Notes: a model not told the origin generated them from the letters alone. DNA of 64,000 nucleotides from Oscillospiraceae bacterium (GCA_015066245.1 SVOS01000001.1:124001-188000), one strand, 5' to 3'; positions 50,104-58,503 are shown, numbered from the stretch's first letter. Program-made: numbers and translations.

Positions 50104-51617
50104 GAGAACGCCTCCTCATCCTTAGCCGACTTGGTCATGTTAAATGTAATAAGCGACAGAGTTGCACAAACAATAAATACCAGAATACCGATTGCAGCAC
50201 CAAGACCATACTCTGTCTTATCAACCGACAGCTTGTAAAGCAGGGTAATCAGCAAGTCCGTCTTACCGGAGCCCATTGCGTAATCGTTGGTTACCGGCTG
50301 ACCGCCTGTTACAAGGAAGATAACGTTAAAGTTATTTACGTTACCAATGAAAGTTGTGATGAGGTGAGGTGTTGTAACGAAGAGCATGTAAGGTAATGTA
50401 ATCTTAGTAAAGCTCTTAACAGGACCTGCACCGTCGATTCTTGCACTTTCGTAAAGGTCCTCAGGAATGTTCATGAGGATACCTGTTGTCATCAGAATTG
50501 TGTAAGGAATACCAACCCAGATATTGATAATGATAACTGCAGCTCTTGCAATCCAGCCGTCATAGTTCTGTGTAAATACGTCGAACTGTGACTGCTCGCC
50601 TGTGAACATAGAAATAATAAGGTTCAAGGGAGATGTAGAGGATGCGTTAATCATCTGGGAAACAAGAAGAAGTGTAACGAACTGGGGAACAGCAATTGTA
50701 ATAACAAAAAGTGTTCTCCATAACTTCTTGAATTTGATACCCTTTTTATTAATCATCAGGGCAACAACCATACCTAAGATATAGTTACTGAATGTAGCGG
50801 CAACTGCCCAGATAAGTGTCCAAAGAACAATGTTACCAAATGTGTAACCCATGGAAGCGCCGCCCTGGCTTCCAAAGAAAATATCAGCGAAGTTGTCCAG
50901 ACCAACCCACTTAAATGAGTCGATGTTCTTGTCACCGTAGTTTGTGAATGCCATCAAAATCATAAAGAGTAAGGGCAGAACAACAAATACGATAATAAGA
51001 ATTACAGGAACAGAAAGAAGTGTAGTGTGGAACTTGGAATCAAGAAGATCCTTAAGCTCCTGACTAAATTTAGCAGGCTTTTTGCCGCTCTTAACAGCTT
51101 CTTCGCACTTTCTTGCGGACTTTGTGCTCGCAACATAAAGTACCAAGAAAGCTACAGTAGCCAAAATTGCAAGAATACCGTAAAGAAGAACGTGCTCACT
51201 CTTTACAGAATACTTTAATGTTTCAATAACACCGCCACGTCCGGTATCAGTTACAACGATTTCGGGCTGTACCTGAAGAATAAAGAACTGGCTTAAGTAG
51301 AAACCGCCGAAGAACACCATAAAGGCAATATAAGCAGCTTCAAGAGCAAAGAAAATAAAGCCCTTGATAATCTGTCCTCTTGCGATATTGCCAAAGCCCA
51401 TAATTACGTATGAGATTTTGGTAAAGATATCGCCCTTAACAAAGCCAACAAAGAAATCAGCTATACCGCGGCCGATACCACAGATAACCCTCTTGATAGC
51501 GTTGCCGATAGCACAGAAAAATGCTTTTGTCTTAGCGGGTAATGTACGGAAAAATTCCTTAAGTTTATACCAGAAACGCTGGAAAACGTTCATCTGCATA
51601 TAATCGACATATTTCAC
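50100..51617 (-). CDS. malF: Maltodextrin-type ABC transporter permease MalF with N-terminal extension
   Basis: A 505-residue permease, longer than simple MalF-family proteins of about 300 residues. The first 100 residues form an amphipathic, basic extension (FFRTLPAKTKAFFCAIGNAIKR and a glycine-rich IARGQ segment). Further spans and an outside loop follow before the core with EAA loop DLYESARIDGAGPVKSFTKITLP near 384-406. Such long forms occur in clostridial maltodextrin transporters. It starts 58 nt after the binding-protein terminator. Confidence 0.92.
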   Translation of the reverse strand: MKYVDYMQMNVFQRFWYKLKEFFRTLPAKTKAFFCAIGNAIKRVICGIGRGIADFFVGFVKGDIFTKISYVIMGFGNIARGQIIKGFIFFALEAAYIAFMVFFGGFYLSQFFILQVQPEIVVTDTGRGGVIETLKYSVKSEHVLLYGILAILATVAFLVLYVASTKSARKCEEAVKSGKKPAKFSQELKDLLDSKFHTTLLSVPVILIIVFVVLPLLFMILMAFTNYGDKNIDSFKWVGLDNFADIFFGSQGGASMGYTFGNIVLWTLIWAVAATFSNYILGMVVALMINKKGIKFKKLWRTLFVITIAVPQFVTLLLVSQMINASSTSPLNLIISMFTGEQSQFDVFTQNYDGWIARAAVIIINIWVGIPYTILMTTGILMNIPEDLYESARIDGAGPVKSFTKITLPYMLFVTTPHLITTFIGNVNNFNVIFLVTGGQPVTNDYAMGSGKTDLLITLLYKLSVDKTEYGLGAAIGILVFIVCATLSLITFNMTKSAKDEEAFS

Positions 51618-51674
51618 TCTTGTTCACTCTCCTTTATCCTACATTTGCAGAATAAAACCTTTGCATTATTCAAA

Positions 51675-51704
51675 GGGGAGCCCGAAATTCCCTTCGGGCT
51701 CCCC
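51675..51704 (-). terminator. malE terminator
   Basis: A 12-bp stem (GGGGAGCCCGAA and complement) with a 6-nt loop between malE and malF; the weak T tract on the minus strand suggests partial read-through. Confidence 0.78.
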
Positions 51705-51767
51705 GAAGAATCAGATTAAGTTAATTTCAAAAAAGTTAATTTCAAAATCCTTAATAAGTGCTCTTAA

Positions 51768-53132
51768 TTACATGTCACGAACATTGTTGATGCACTTCTC
51801 AACCTCAGCCTTAACGTTTGCTGCGGAGAAGTCGTTGCTGGACTCGATTAAGTACTTACCGAGAGCTGCTGTGGGATCCCAGAATGTCTGAGCAATGTTA
51901 ACCTGGGGAACAGAGTTAGCAGCCTGTGCAAGGCTTGCTACGAGAGCTGCGTTGCTTGCTACTTCTGCATCAGCTGCTACGTTGATGTTAGAAGGTGCCC
52001 ACTCTAAAACGGGGTCAACTGCTCTCTCTCTCTGGCACTCCTCGTTTGTGAGGTAGTATGCAAGAGCCTGAGCTGTGTAGGGGAACTTGGAGTTGGGGTT
52101 AACACCGATGTACTTGTAACCGAACATGTTTACGATAGGTGTGTCAACGCCGTCAATGTTGATTGTGGGAAGTGTAGCAAAGCCTGCGTTCTCGCCGAGA
52201 GCCTTCTTAGCTGCACCGATATCCCAAGAACCGATAACACCGGCAGATGTTGTGCCGTTTCTGAAACCGGAGATAACCTGGCCTGTGCCGTTAGCCTCGA
52301 AGTTTGCCTTGTATGTCTTGAAGAGGTTAGCAAATGCTGTAGCAGAAGCTGTTACCTTGTCGATGTCATACTCGTTGAACTTCTGAGTCTCGCCGTCATC
52401 CTCAAAGCCGTCTGTTGCAAGACCGCCTGTGAAGAGGAACATGCAGGAGAAGTAACCGTTACCAGCGTCCATGATGAAGTTCTTGTTAGCTGCTTTACAA
52501 GCCTCGAAGATACCCTCAAGAGACTTAACCTGCTCGTCTGTGATGTCTCTCTTATCATAGCAGATGAAGTAAGAGTTGGAACCAACCTCAGGATAAGCAA
52601 TGAGCTTGTCGCCGTTCATAGCTGCTGCTACGGAGTCAGCTGTGTTCATAGCCTTAACTTCGTTGGGGAAGAATACCTCTGCAAGAGCGTTGCCCTTGAT
52701 GAGTCTCTGAGCCTGGTCAGAAGCAAAACCGTAAACGTCTGCTGCTGCATCCTTATCAGAGATAACGTTACCAGCAACGTCGTTCTCACCCTGGATAGCA
52801 ACTTCGATCTCGATATCTGCATAATCCTTGAAGATCTCGATGAAGTCAGCTACCTGAGACTTGAATACGTCCTGAGCTGTATCGGGCTGCCATACTTTAA
52901 GTGTAACCTTATTGCCTGCAGCCTCTTCTTTAATGTGTGCACCGAGGTCTGCGATATCTTCTTCAGACCAGGGAACAAATGTAGATGTAGCGGGTGTGCT
53001 TGTTGTGCCTGCGGGTGTGTCGTTGCCTGCAGGTGCATCAGTTGTTGTTGTTTCGCCGCCGCCGCAAGCTGTAAGGCAACCTGCTAACATGAGAACAGCA
53101 AACAACATAGCAAGAATTCTCTTTGCTTTCAT
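51768..53132 (-). CDS. malE: Maltodextrin-type ABC transporter substrate-binding lipoprotein
   Basis: A 454-residue SBP_bac_1 family lipoprotein with a lipobox ending in GCLTAC, then a Thr/Ala/Pro linker. The binding fold begins near residue 70, with VTLKVWQPDTAQDVFKSQVADF. Family features include the FRNGTTSAGVIGSWDIG region and the C-terminal ERAVDPVLEWAPSN. AAGGAG before ATG 53132 decides the start. It heads the malE-malF-malG-amylase group. The sugar specificity is inferred from the amylase neighbour. Confidence 0.9.
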   Translation of the reverse strand: MKAKRILAMLFAVLMLAGCLTACGGGETTTTDAPAGNDTPAGTTSTPATSTFVPWSEEDIADLGAHIKEEAAGNKVTLKVWQPDTAQDVFKSQVADFIEIFKDYADIEIEVAIQGENDVAGNVISDKDAAADVYGFASDQAQRLIKGNALAEVFFPNEVKAMNTADSVAAAMNGDKLIAYPEVGSNSYFICYDKRDITDEQVKSLEGIFEACKAANKNFIMDAGNGYFSCMFLFTGGLATDGFEDDGETQKFNEYDIDKVTASATAFANLFKTYKANFEANGTGQVISGFRNGTTSAGVIGSWDIGAAKKALGENAGFATLPTINIDGVDTPIVNMFGYKYIGVNPNSKFPYTAQALAYYLTNEECQRERAVDPVLEWAPSNINVAADAEVASNAALVASLAQAANSVPQVNIAQTFWDPTAALGKYLIESSNDFSAANVKAEVEKCINNVRDM

Positions 53133-53202
53133 GTGGGATAACTCCTTTTTAAATATTTTTTCTTGTGATTGTGCCATTACGAGGCACTTATTCACTGTAG
53201 TA

Positions 53203-53232
53203 ATAATATCATAAAATAGACCACAATTTCAA
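53203..53232 (-). promoter_or_regulatory. Promoter of malE
   Basis: TTGAAA, 18 nt and TATTAT on the minus strand, about 65 nt before the start codon. Confidence 0.6.
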
Positions 53233-53264
53233 CTACCTTTGTACTTTTTATCTAAAACAATAAA

Positions 53265-53561
53265 TCACAAGTTTAATTTTGGGCAATTCGACAATGGTTT
53301 TTGGAGTTTATCAGCATATTGCACATTTACATCGCCTTTGGTTTGTGCGTTGTGCCAAAAGACTTTTTGTGCATAGTGCCAGTGTCGGCTTGTAAAATAA
53401 AGGCAATTTGACATATATGGATTCGAAAAACCCTCTGTTTTTACTATTTTGTAACCATTTTTCGTCAAAATTACTTCCTGTAGTGTAAATTTACCAAAAG
53501 CACCACAATATAGTGGGGTAACCCCCTTGTTGCCTCCCAAAACTACGCTGAAGACATTCAA
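53265..53561. other. Intergenic region with degenerate repeats, no supported gene
   Basis: The 520 nt between malE and murE hold a 99-codon open frame on the minus strand, but it lacks a ribosome-binding site and recognisable domain. Two similar units, TTTGTGCGTTGTGCCA (53342) and TTTGTGCATAGTGCCA (53367), and a nearby CCCTTGTTGCCTCCC recall the ends of the element at 14626-14789, so this may be a decayed copy. Confidence 0.35.
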
Positions 53562-53651
53562 ATTTCATTGACAATCATCCCAAAAAGTTGTAACTTAAGA
53601 ATAGAAACAATCGACTTTAATATAATACTTATATATAGAGGTGCCAGGCTT

Positions 53652-55142
53652 ATGAAACTTAAGGATTTATTGTCTTCTCTTGCTTATACGGTTGTGAGAG
53701 GAACCACCGACACAGAAATCAGCGATATAATTTACGATTCCCGAAAAGTTATCAAAGGAACTGCCTTTGTGTGTCTCAAGGGATACAACGTTGACGGACA
53801 CAAATACGCAAAGGACGCCATAGACAAGGGTGCATCCGCAATTATCGTCAGCGATGATATTGAAACAGATGCAGACGTTACAATTATCAAGGTTGATAAC
53901 ACACGCGCCGCACTGGCACAGATGAGCTGTCTGTTTTTCGGCAACCCTGCAGAGGAGCTTGTGACAATCGGCATTACCGGCACCAAGGGCAAAACCACCA
54001 CAGTAGCTATGATTCGCTCTATACTTGAGTGTGCAGGCATCAAAACAGGCACCATAGGCACTCTGGGCATTGTAATCGGCGACAAAATTTACAAAACCGC
54101 CAACACCACGCCCGAGTCCTATGAAATCCAGCAGGCTATGCGTAAAATGATTACAAAGGGTTGCAAAGCCATGGTAATCGAGGCATCCTCCCTGGGACTC
54201 AAGCACCATCGCACAGATTGCATCAACTTTAACTATGGTATTTTCACCAACTTCTCAAATGACCATATCGGCGACAGCGAGCATAAGGATATGGAAGAAT
54301 ATCTGAGCTCAAAGGCTATGCTTTTCTCAAGATGCAAGAAAGGCATCATCAATATTGATGACGCGGCACACACAGAGCTTTTAAAGAACAGCACCTGCGA
54401 AAAAATCACCTACGGCTTTGAAAACTCTGCAGATTACGTCGCCTTCGGTGACAAACTGCTGGCACGTCAGGGCTTTATCGGTGTTCACTTTGAGACAAAG
54501 GGCAAAAAAGAGATTTCGGCAGATGTTGCCATCCCCGGAAGATTCAGTGTTTACAATGCCCTGGCGGCGGTGGCACTTTGCGATGATATGGGTGTTGATG
54601 ATAAGTTCATCCTTGAGGGACTTAAAACCGTAAAGGTTAAGGGCAGAGTTGAGGCTTATCCCGTCAACAGTAACTACACCTTACTGATTGACTATGCTCA
54701 CAATGCGGTTTCTATGGAAAATGTACTGACCACCCTCAGAGAATATAAACCCCACAGACTTATTACAATGTTTGGTGCAGGCGGCAACCGCCCCAGAGAC
54801 CGTCGCTTTGAAATGGGCGAAGTTTCGGGCAGATTGTCGGATTTGTCCGTAATCACTGAGGATAACTCCCGCTTTGAGGATGTAAACGATATTATTGCAG
54901 ATATTAAGGTGGGCATCGACAAAACCGACGGCAAATATGTAATTGTTCCCAACCGTGTGGATGCAATCCGCTATTGCATCGAAAACGCCGAGGCAGGAGA
55001 CATTATTGTTCTTGCTGGCAAAGGCCACGAGGATTATCAGGAAATCAAGGGTGTAAAGTACCACCTGGACGAAAGAGAAGTAATCGCCAGTATTTTAAAC
55101 CCCCACAAAAACAGTGAGGATTTTAAAATCGAGGAAGAATAA
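53652..55142 (+). CDS. murE: UDP-N-acetylmuramyl-tripeptide synthetase MurE
   Basis: A 496-residue Mur ligase that adds the third amino acid to UDP-MurNAc-Ala-Glu in peptidoglycan synthesis. The P-loop is GITGTKGKTTT (about 109-119), the UDP-substrate region is NTTPES, the carbamylated-Lys region is SSKAMLF, and the C-terminal domain has DYAHNAVSMENVL. The residue motif that usually selects meso-diaminopimelate is DNPR; here it reads DNSR, so the third residue is not certain. ATG 53652 follows a moderate AGAGGTG site; the in-frame upstream extension is rejected. The gene is monocistronic and apart from other cell-wall genes. Confidence 0.92.
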   Translation: MKLKDLLSSLAYTVVRGTTDTEISDIIYDSRKVIKGTAFVCLKGYNVDGHKYAKDAIDKGASAIIVSDDIETDADVTIIKVDNTRAALAQMSCLFFGNPAEELVTIGITGTKGKTTTVAMIRSILECAGIKTGTIGTLGIVIGDKIYKTANTTPESYEIQQAMRKMITKGCKAMVIEASSLGLKHHRTDCINFNYGIFTNFSNDHIGDSEHKDMEEYLSSKAMLFSRCKKGIINIDDAAHTELLKNSTCEKITYGFENSADYVAFGDKLLARQGFIGVHFETKGKKEISADVAIPGRFSVYNALAAVALCDDMGVDDKFILEGLKTVKVKGRVEAYPVNSNYTLLIDYAHNAVSMENVLTTLREYKPHRLITMFGAGGNRPRDRRFEMGEVSGRLSDLSVITEDNSRFEDVNDIIADIKVGIDKTDGKYVIVPNRVDAIRYCIENAEAGDIIVLAGKGHEDYQEIKGVKYHLDEREVIASILNPHKNSEDFKIEEE

Positions 55143-55163
55143 CTCTCCCCCATAAACTAAGAA

Positions 55164-55195
55164 AAAACCTGACGGACTTTTATCCGTCAGGTTTT
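55164..55195. terminator. Hairpin A: terminator, 32-nt inverted copy of hairpin B
   Basis: A 13-bp perfect stem (arms AAAACCTGACGGA and complement) with loop CTTTTA, between convergent genes. The whole 32 nt is the exact reverse complement of 55924-55955, including the non-palindromic loop. Confidence 0.9.
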
Positions 55196-55624
55196 CTGCT
55201 TTGCCAGATTTATTACGGTTATGTTTTGTTTCTCTGCCAACTCAACAAACTTTGCAGCTCCGCCAAAAGGTCTGTTCACATATGCCACAATATAATCCGA
55301 TTGCTTCAGCATCCATCTGTTTCGATACTCAATGGCAAATTTCTTCGGTACACATTCTAACCCTTCAGGAAATACTGTATTTTCGAATAACAACTCTCGG
55401 TTTTTGCCATCCAAATATGCTACAACTATATCGCATTCTATATTTCGATAAACACTCATAAGCTCTTTAAGCACTTTCGTCACCATCTTGTCAAAAGAGC
55501 CTTCGCTACCTACCAAAAACCTGACGGATTTTTCATGCTCTATTAATTCAATCAACACCTCACGAATTAATACCATTACAGATTCCGGTGTGTCTCTGTG
55601 CCCGAAAAAAGTACAAACTTTCAC
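55187..55624 (-). CDS. SLOG (YspA/DUF1273-like) nucleotide-binding family protein
   Basis: A 145-residue protein of the SLOG superfamily. The N-terminal FFGHRDTP at 6-13 is the hallmark; a second conserved region is NRWMLKQSDYIVAYVNRPFGGAAKFVELAEK (about 107-137), whose Gly-Gly-Ala loop would bind a nucleotide or ADP-ribose-like ligand. The exact ligand is unknown. The GTG start follows GGTGAGG. Its 3' end runs into hairpin A. It is divergent from a ribbon-helix-helix gene, with operator-like palindromes between. The coding sequence itself contains 14 nt (55515-55528) identical to an arm of the flanking hairpins. Confidence 0.85.
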   Translation of the reverse strand: MKVCTFFGHRDTPESVMVLIREVLIELIEHEKSVRFLVGSEGSFDKMVTKVLKELMSVYRNIECDIVVAYLDGKNRELLFENTVFPEGLECVPKKFAIEYRNRWMLKQSDYIVAYVNRPFGGAAKFVELAEKQNITVINLAKQKT

Positions 55625-55648
55625 AACCTCACCCCATGTTTAAATTTG

Positions 55649-55669
55649 GTATACTTAGTTTAAGTATAC
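55649..55669. promoter_or_regulatory. Operator-like palindrome
   Basis: Perfect arms GTATACTTA and TAAGTATAC around GTT. It lies just downstream of an extended -10 (TGATATAAT on the minus strand, 55677-55682) for the SLOG gene, so a bound protein would block initiation. It is a likely site for the neighbouring RHH protein. Confidence 0.6.
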
Positions 55670-55691
55670 TTTAAACATTATATCACAAAAT

Positions 55692-55719
55692 AATCTTAAA
55701 ATATACTTATATTAAGATT
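55692..55719. promoter_or_regulatory. Second inverted repeat before the RHH gene
   Basis: Arms AATCTTAA and TTAAGATT, 12 nt apart, flank a TATACT -10-like box and a further TATACTTA half-site resembling the first operator. This suggests autoregulation. Confidence 0.45.
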
Positions 55720-55731
55720 TGTGGTGATGTT

Positions 55732-55914
55732 ATGAGAAATAAAGACAACAAACATTTAGGAATTGAAATTGAGCCTGAACTCCACGCAAAAATCAAATAC
55801 ATAGCAAAATACGAGGACAGGTCTATTAACGGACAAGTACTTTATCTTATACGCCAATGCATAAGAAATTTTGAGGATACTAACGGTATTATAGAAATAG
55901 AATCAAATAAATAA
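55732..55914 (+). CDS. Small ribbon-helix-helix (Arc-like) DNA-binding protein
   Basis: A 60-residue protein with the RHH pattern: a beta strand (LGIEIEPELHAKI), helix A (AKIKYIAKYEDR) and helix B after the turn SINGQVLYLIRQCIRNFE. Proteins of this size act as dimeric repressors. GGTGATG lies upstream of the ATG at 55732. Divergent from the SLOG gene and flanked by two palindromes, it is the probable regulator of the pair. It ends 10 nt before hairpin B. Confidence 0.8.
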   Translation: MRNKDNKHLGIEIEPELHAKIKYIAKYEDRSINGQVLYLIRQCIRNFEDTNGIIEIESNK

Positions 55915-55923
55915 CTTAATATA

Positions 55924-55955
55924 AAAACCTGACGGATAAAAGTCCGTCAGGTTTT
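55924..55955. terminator. Hairpin B: terminator, 32-nt inverted copy of hairpin A
   Basis: Same stem as hairpin A with loop TAAAAG, the exact reverse complement of CTTTTA. It sits between the RHH gene and a convergent membrane-protein gene. Confidence 0.9.
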
Positions 55956-55985
55956 CTTGTTGTTTATATAAAATTTTCTGAGAGA

Positions 55986-57668
55986 TCAAAGCGACTCCCG
56001 GGGATAAAAAATCGTTGTAAAAAGGTCAGGAAGTCCTGCATCTTCAAGATTCTCAAGCAGCTTTTCGACATCTATACTTTCGAGCCACTGCTGAGCATTT
56101 TCCTCATCAATATAGTTTTCGGGGATAACTATCTCGGTGTGGGGAATTTCAGAGGATTTACTCTCTAAAGATATGAAATTCTGTCCCATCATATTGAATC
56201 CGACAGAAAACTCGGACCAGCTGTTTTCTTCACCGCTGAAGCTCATTTCCAGAGATAAGTTGGCAAACTTCATTGCAGCAGCTTCCTCATCGGACATACC
56301 GAACATTGTATAAAGTCCCTTTTCGGGAACTACTTTAATTTCGCCGCTTTGGCTGTCTTCGTACTCTGACTTAACAGTAACAACCTTTTGGTCATCAATA
56401 ATAAGCTCATACTTGCCGCTGTATGCGTCGCCCTCTTTGGTGCCGTCACCCTTAATGACAAAGGCGTTTTCGGGAGTAAAGAATTCAAAGCCGAATTTAT
56501 CTCCGCTGACGGTCTGATAGTAGCCCACAGTTTCCTCTGTCTCGCCTTCGGTAGCACTGAGTGCTCTGCCGATTATATTTTCGTCTTTGTCTGCATAGGT
56601 GTAGAGCTTGAATATACTCTCGTTATCCTCTACATCTTTTTCTTTAAGCTCAGCTACGTTTTCCTTGAGATAGTCTGCAAACTGAGTATAAAGGTCGGTG
56701 TCAAATGTTGCACCGTTATTTTCCTCTGCCTTCTGAATTCTGTTTAAGATGCTTTTAATATCCTCGTCATCAGCAAGGGCTTCAAAAAGATTGATCTGAA
56801 TATCCTTAAATGTCTGTTTGTCGATGTTAACCGTAAACTTCATTACCTGCTGGCTTATACCGCTTGCTTCGATAGTTGTGTCCTCGCGTGTAACGTTGTT
56901 CATGTTTTCATACACAATACGTGCACACTTTATAAGCAAAGCCTCAATCTCATCGTCTGTGGGAAAATATTCTCGGATATATTCGTTTATATCGTCATAA
57001 TCAAAATAAGTAGCGCCTTCCTGCTGAGGAGGTGTAATTATCTCGGACCTGAGGTAATTTTCGCTGAGCTCAGGCAGACCGTAGTACATATATCCGCCAA
57101 GGTAATCATATATAATACTATACAGTAATACATCTTCGCCTGAAAGCGAAAGGAGCAAATCATAGCTGATTTTTTCGCCGTCGGTCATAGTCTCAAGGTC
57201 AATACCGATTTCGCTCAAAAAGCTCCAGTCGATATACTCCATGTCCTCCCCTGTCATGGTGGAGGCAGCAAGCATATCAATAACACTGTCGCCAAGCTTT
57301 ATGGTTACTTCGCCTTTAGTGCCTGCAGGCTCTGAGAAAGCCTTTGTGTAGTTGCCGTAGGATTTTGCAAAATTCTTGACATCCTTTGTGATGCTTTTCA
57401 TCTCGATATAGGTGAGATATTCTTTGTCGGATGCAAAATTCTTCATATAGCAGCTTGAAATCAAAGGAAAGCTCAGAAAAATCGCTGCAACCACTACCAA
57501 AGCAGGTATGGTAATAAGAAGAAACTTCTTTAAATTAAACTTCTTTTTCTTTGGAGTCTCGGGCTCTGTATACGGGGGTGTGTAGGGGCTTTCGGGGTTG
57601 ATTTGCTGTGAATTAACTTCGGTATTCTCAGTCTCGGGAACATAGGGGTTATTCTCTGTATTCATCAT
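55986..57668 (-). CDS. Large hypothetical membrane-anchored protein
   Basis: A protein of about 560 residues with a Pro/Asn/Glu-rich cytoplasmic N-terminus (about 1-45), a Lys-rich stretch (KKKKFNLKK), one span (about 54-77, LLITIPALVVVAAIFLSFPLI) and a large outside domain of about 480 residues rich in Asp/Glu, with no motif I recognise. The start is uncertain: AAAGGAGG lies at 57694-57701, over 20 nt from the first usable ATG (57668), while the in-frame codon ideally spaced from it is ATT at 57686. The gene is monocistronic with a good promoter at 57718-57746. Confidence 0.75.
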   Translation of the reverse strand: MMNTENNPYVPETENTEVNSQQINPESPYTPPYTEPETPKKKKFNLKKFLLITIPALVVVAAIFLSFPLISSCYMKNFASDKEYLTYIEMKSITKDVKNFAKSYGNYTKAFSEPAGTKGEVTIKLGDSVIDMLAASTMTGEDMEYIDWSFLSEIGIDLETMTDGEKISYDLLLSLSGEDVLLYSIIYDYLGGYMYYGLPELSENYLRSEIITPPQQEGATYFDYDDINEYIREYFPTDDEIEALLIKCARIVYENMNNVTREDTTIEASGISQQVMKFTVNIDKQTFKDIQINLFEALADDEDIKSILNRIQKAEENNGATFDTDLYTQFADYLKENVAELKEKDVEDNESIFKLYTYADKDENIIGRALSATEGETEETVGYYQTVSGDKFGFEFFTPENAFVIKGDGTKEGDAYSGKYELIIDDQKVVTVKSEYEDSQSGEIKVVPEKGLYTMFGMSDEEAAAMKFANLSLEMSFSGEENSWSEFSVGFNMMGQNFISLESKSSEIPHTEIVIPENYIDEENAQQWLESIDVEKLLENLEDAGLPDLFTTIFYPRESL

Positions 57669-57717
57669 AACTTTGGTACAATTAATGCACCTTCCTCCTT
57701 TCATATTACCTGTCTAA

Positions 57718-57746
57718 AGTATAATACCAACCCCTCTATAAATCAA
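57718..57746 (-). promoter_or_regulatory. Promoter of the large membrane-anchored protein gene
   Basis: TTGATT, 17 nt and TATACT on the minus strand. The transcript would begin only about 7 nt before ATG 57704, which argues against that codon. Confidence 0.55.
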
Positions 57747-57803
57747 CAAAAAATATCAAATTGTAAGCAAATTTCAAGTTAATTTACAATTATGTTATAT
57801 TTA

Positions 57804-57832
57804 TTGACTTTATTTTTTTAAGTTGATAGAAT
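57804..57832 (+). promoter_or_regulatory. Promoter of the DUF4282-like gene
   Basis: TTGACT, 17 nt and TAGAAT, about 35 nt before the ATG at 57867. Confidence 0.6.
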
Positions 57833-57866
57833 AAATTTACAAAATATTTTTTAAGGAGAGGTTTTT

Positions 57867-58397
57867 ATGGCAATCTTCGGCGTAGCTGCTATTATCGCAG
57901 CAGTCCTTGCAATTGGTGCAGCAATTGTAATGTTCATCTTTGTTATGCCCAAGAAAAAGGACGGCAAGCTCCCCAAGATCCTTCAGATTTTCCACGACAT
58001 CGCACACTTCAAGCAGTTCTTCCTCGGATATGCATTAAAAGCAATGTACATCATCGCAACAGTTTTCTGCATTATCTACGGCTTTATCCTTCTCTTTGGT
58101 GTTGAAACTCACTCAAGCAGCTTTTATGGTTATGGCTACACAACAACTACCAGCACCTTCGGCACAGGTATCCTTATTATGATTTTAGGTCCTATTGCTG
58201 TGCGTCTTACATATGAACTGGCTATTATGTTTATTACACTTGTTCAGAATGTTGCTGACATCAACAACAAGCTCAAGAACCAGAACGAAAAGCCCGCTGA
58301 GACAAAGACAGAAGCTCCCAAAGCTCAGCCTACTGCTCAGCCTACATTCAACTACACTCAGCAGGAGCCTGCTAATCCCAACAATCAGCAGTTCTGA
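57867..58397 (+). CDS. Three-span membrane protein, DUF4282-like
   Basis: A 176-residue protein. Span 1 is at residues 4-28, a short cytoplasmic link carries HDIAHFKQFF, and spans 2 and 3 lie at about 58-77 and 100-130. The last span and its edge (GPIAVRLTYELAIMFITLVQN) resemble the closing pattern of DUF4282 proteins (R-x-x-x-E-L then a long amphipathic helix). A Gln/Pro/Ala-rich tail follows. A loop with repeated Ser/Tyr/Thr separates spans 2 and 3. AAGGAGAGG precedes the ATG. Function unknown. Confidence 0.75.
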   Translation: MAIFGVAAIIAAVLAIGAAIVMFIFVMPKKKDGKLPKILQIFHDIAHFKQFFLGYALKAMYIIATVFCIIYGFILLFGVETHSSSFYGYGYTTTTSTFGTGILIMILGPIAVRLTYELAIMFITLVQNVADINNKLKNQNEKPAETKTEAPKAQPTAQPTFNYTQQEPANPNNQQF

Positions 58398-58412
58398 TTA
58401 ACTTAAAACTTC

Positions 58413-58442
58413 AAGAGGTCACTTTCATGTGACCTCTTTTTC
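58413..58442 (+). terminator. Terminator of the DUF4282-like gene
   Basis: Stem AAGAGGTCAC/GTGACCTCTT with a 6-nt loop followed by TTTTTC. Confidence 0.92.
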
Positions 58443-58503
58443 TTTTGCAGAAAAACTTGCAAAGATTTTTATATATAGTAAAATAAAGAAAGAGGTGATA
58501 TCT

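Noticed and set aside
53265..53561. A 98-residue minus-strand open frame between malE and murE
   Set aside because: There is no ribosome-binding site, no domain and an unusual composition, and it overlaps degenerate repeats; treated as non-coding.
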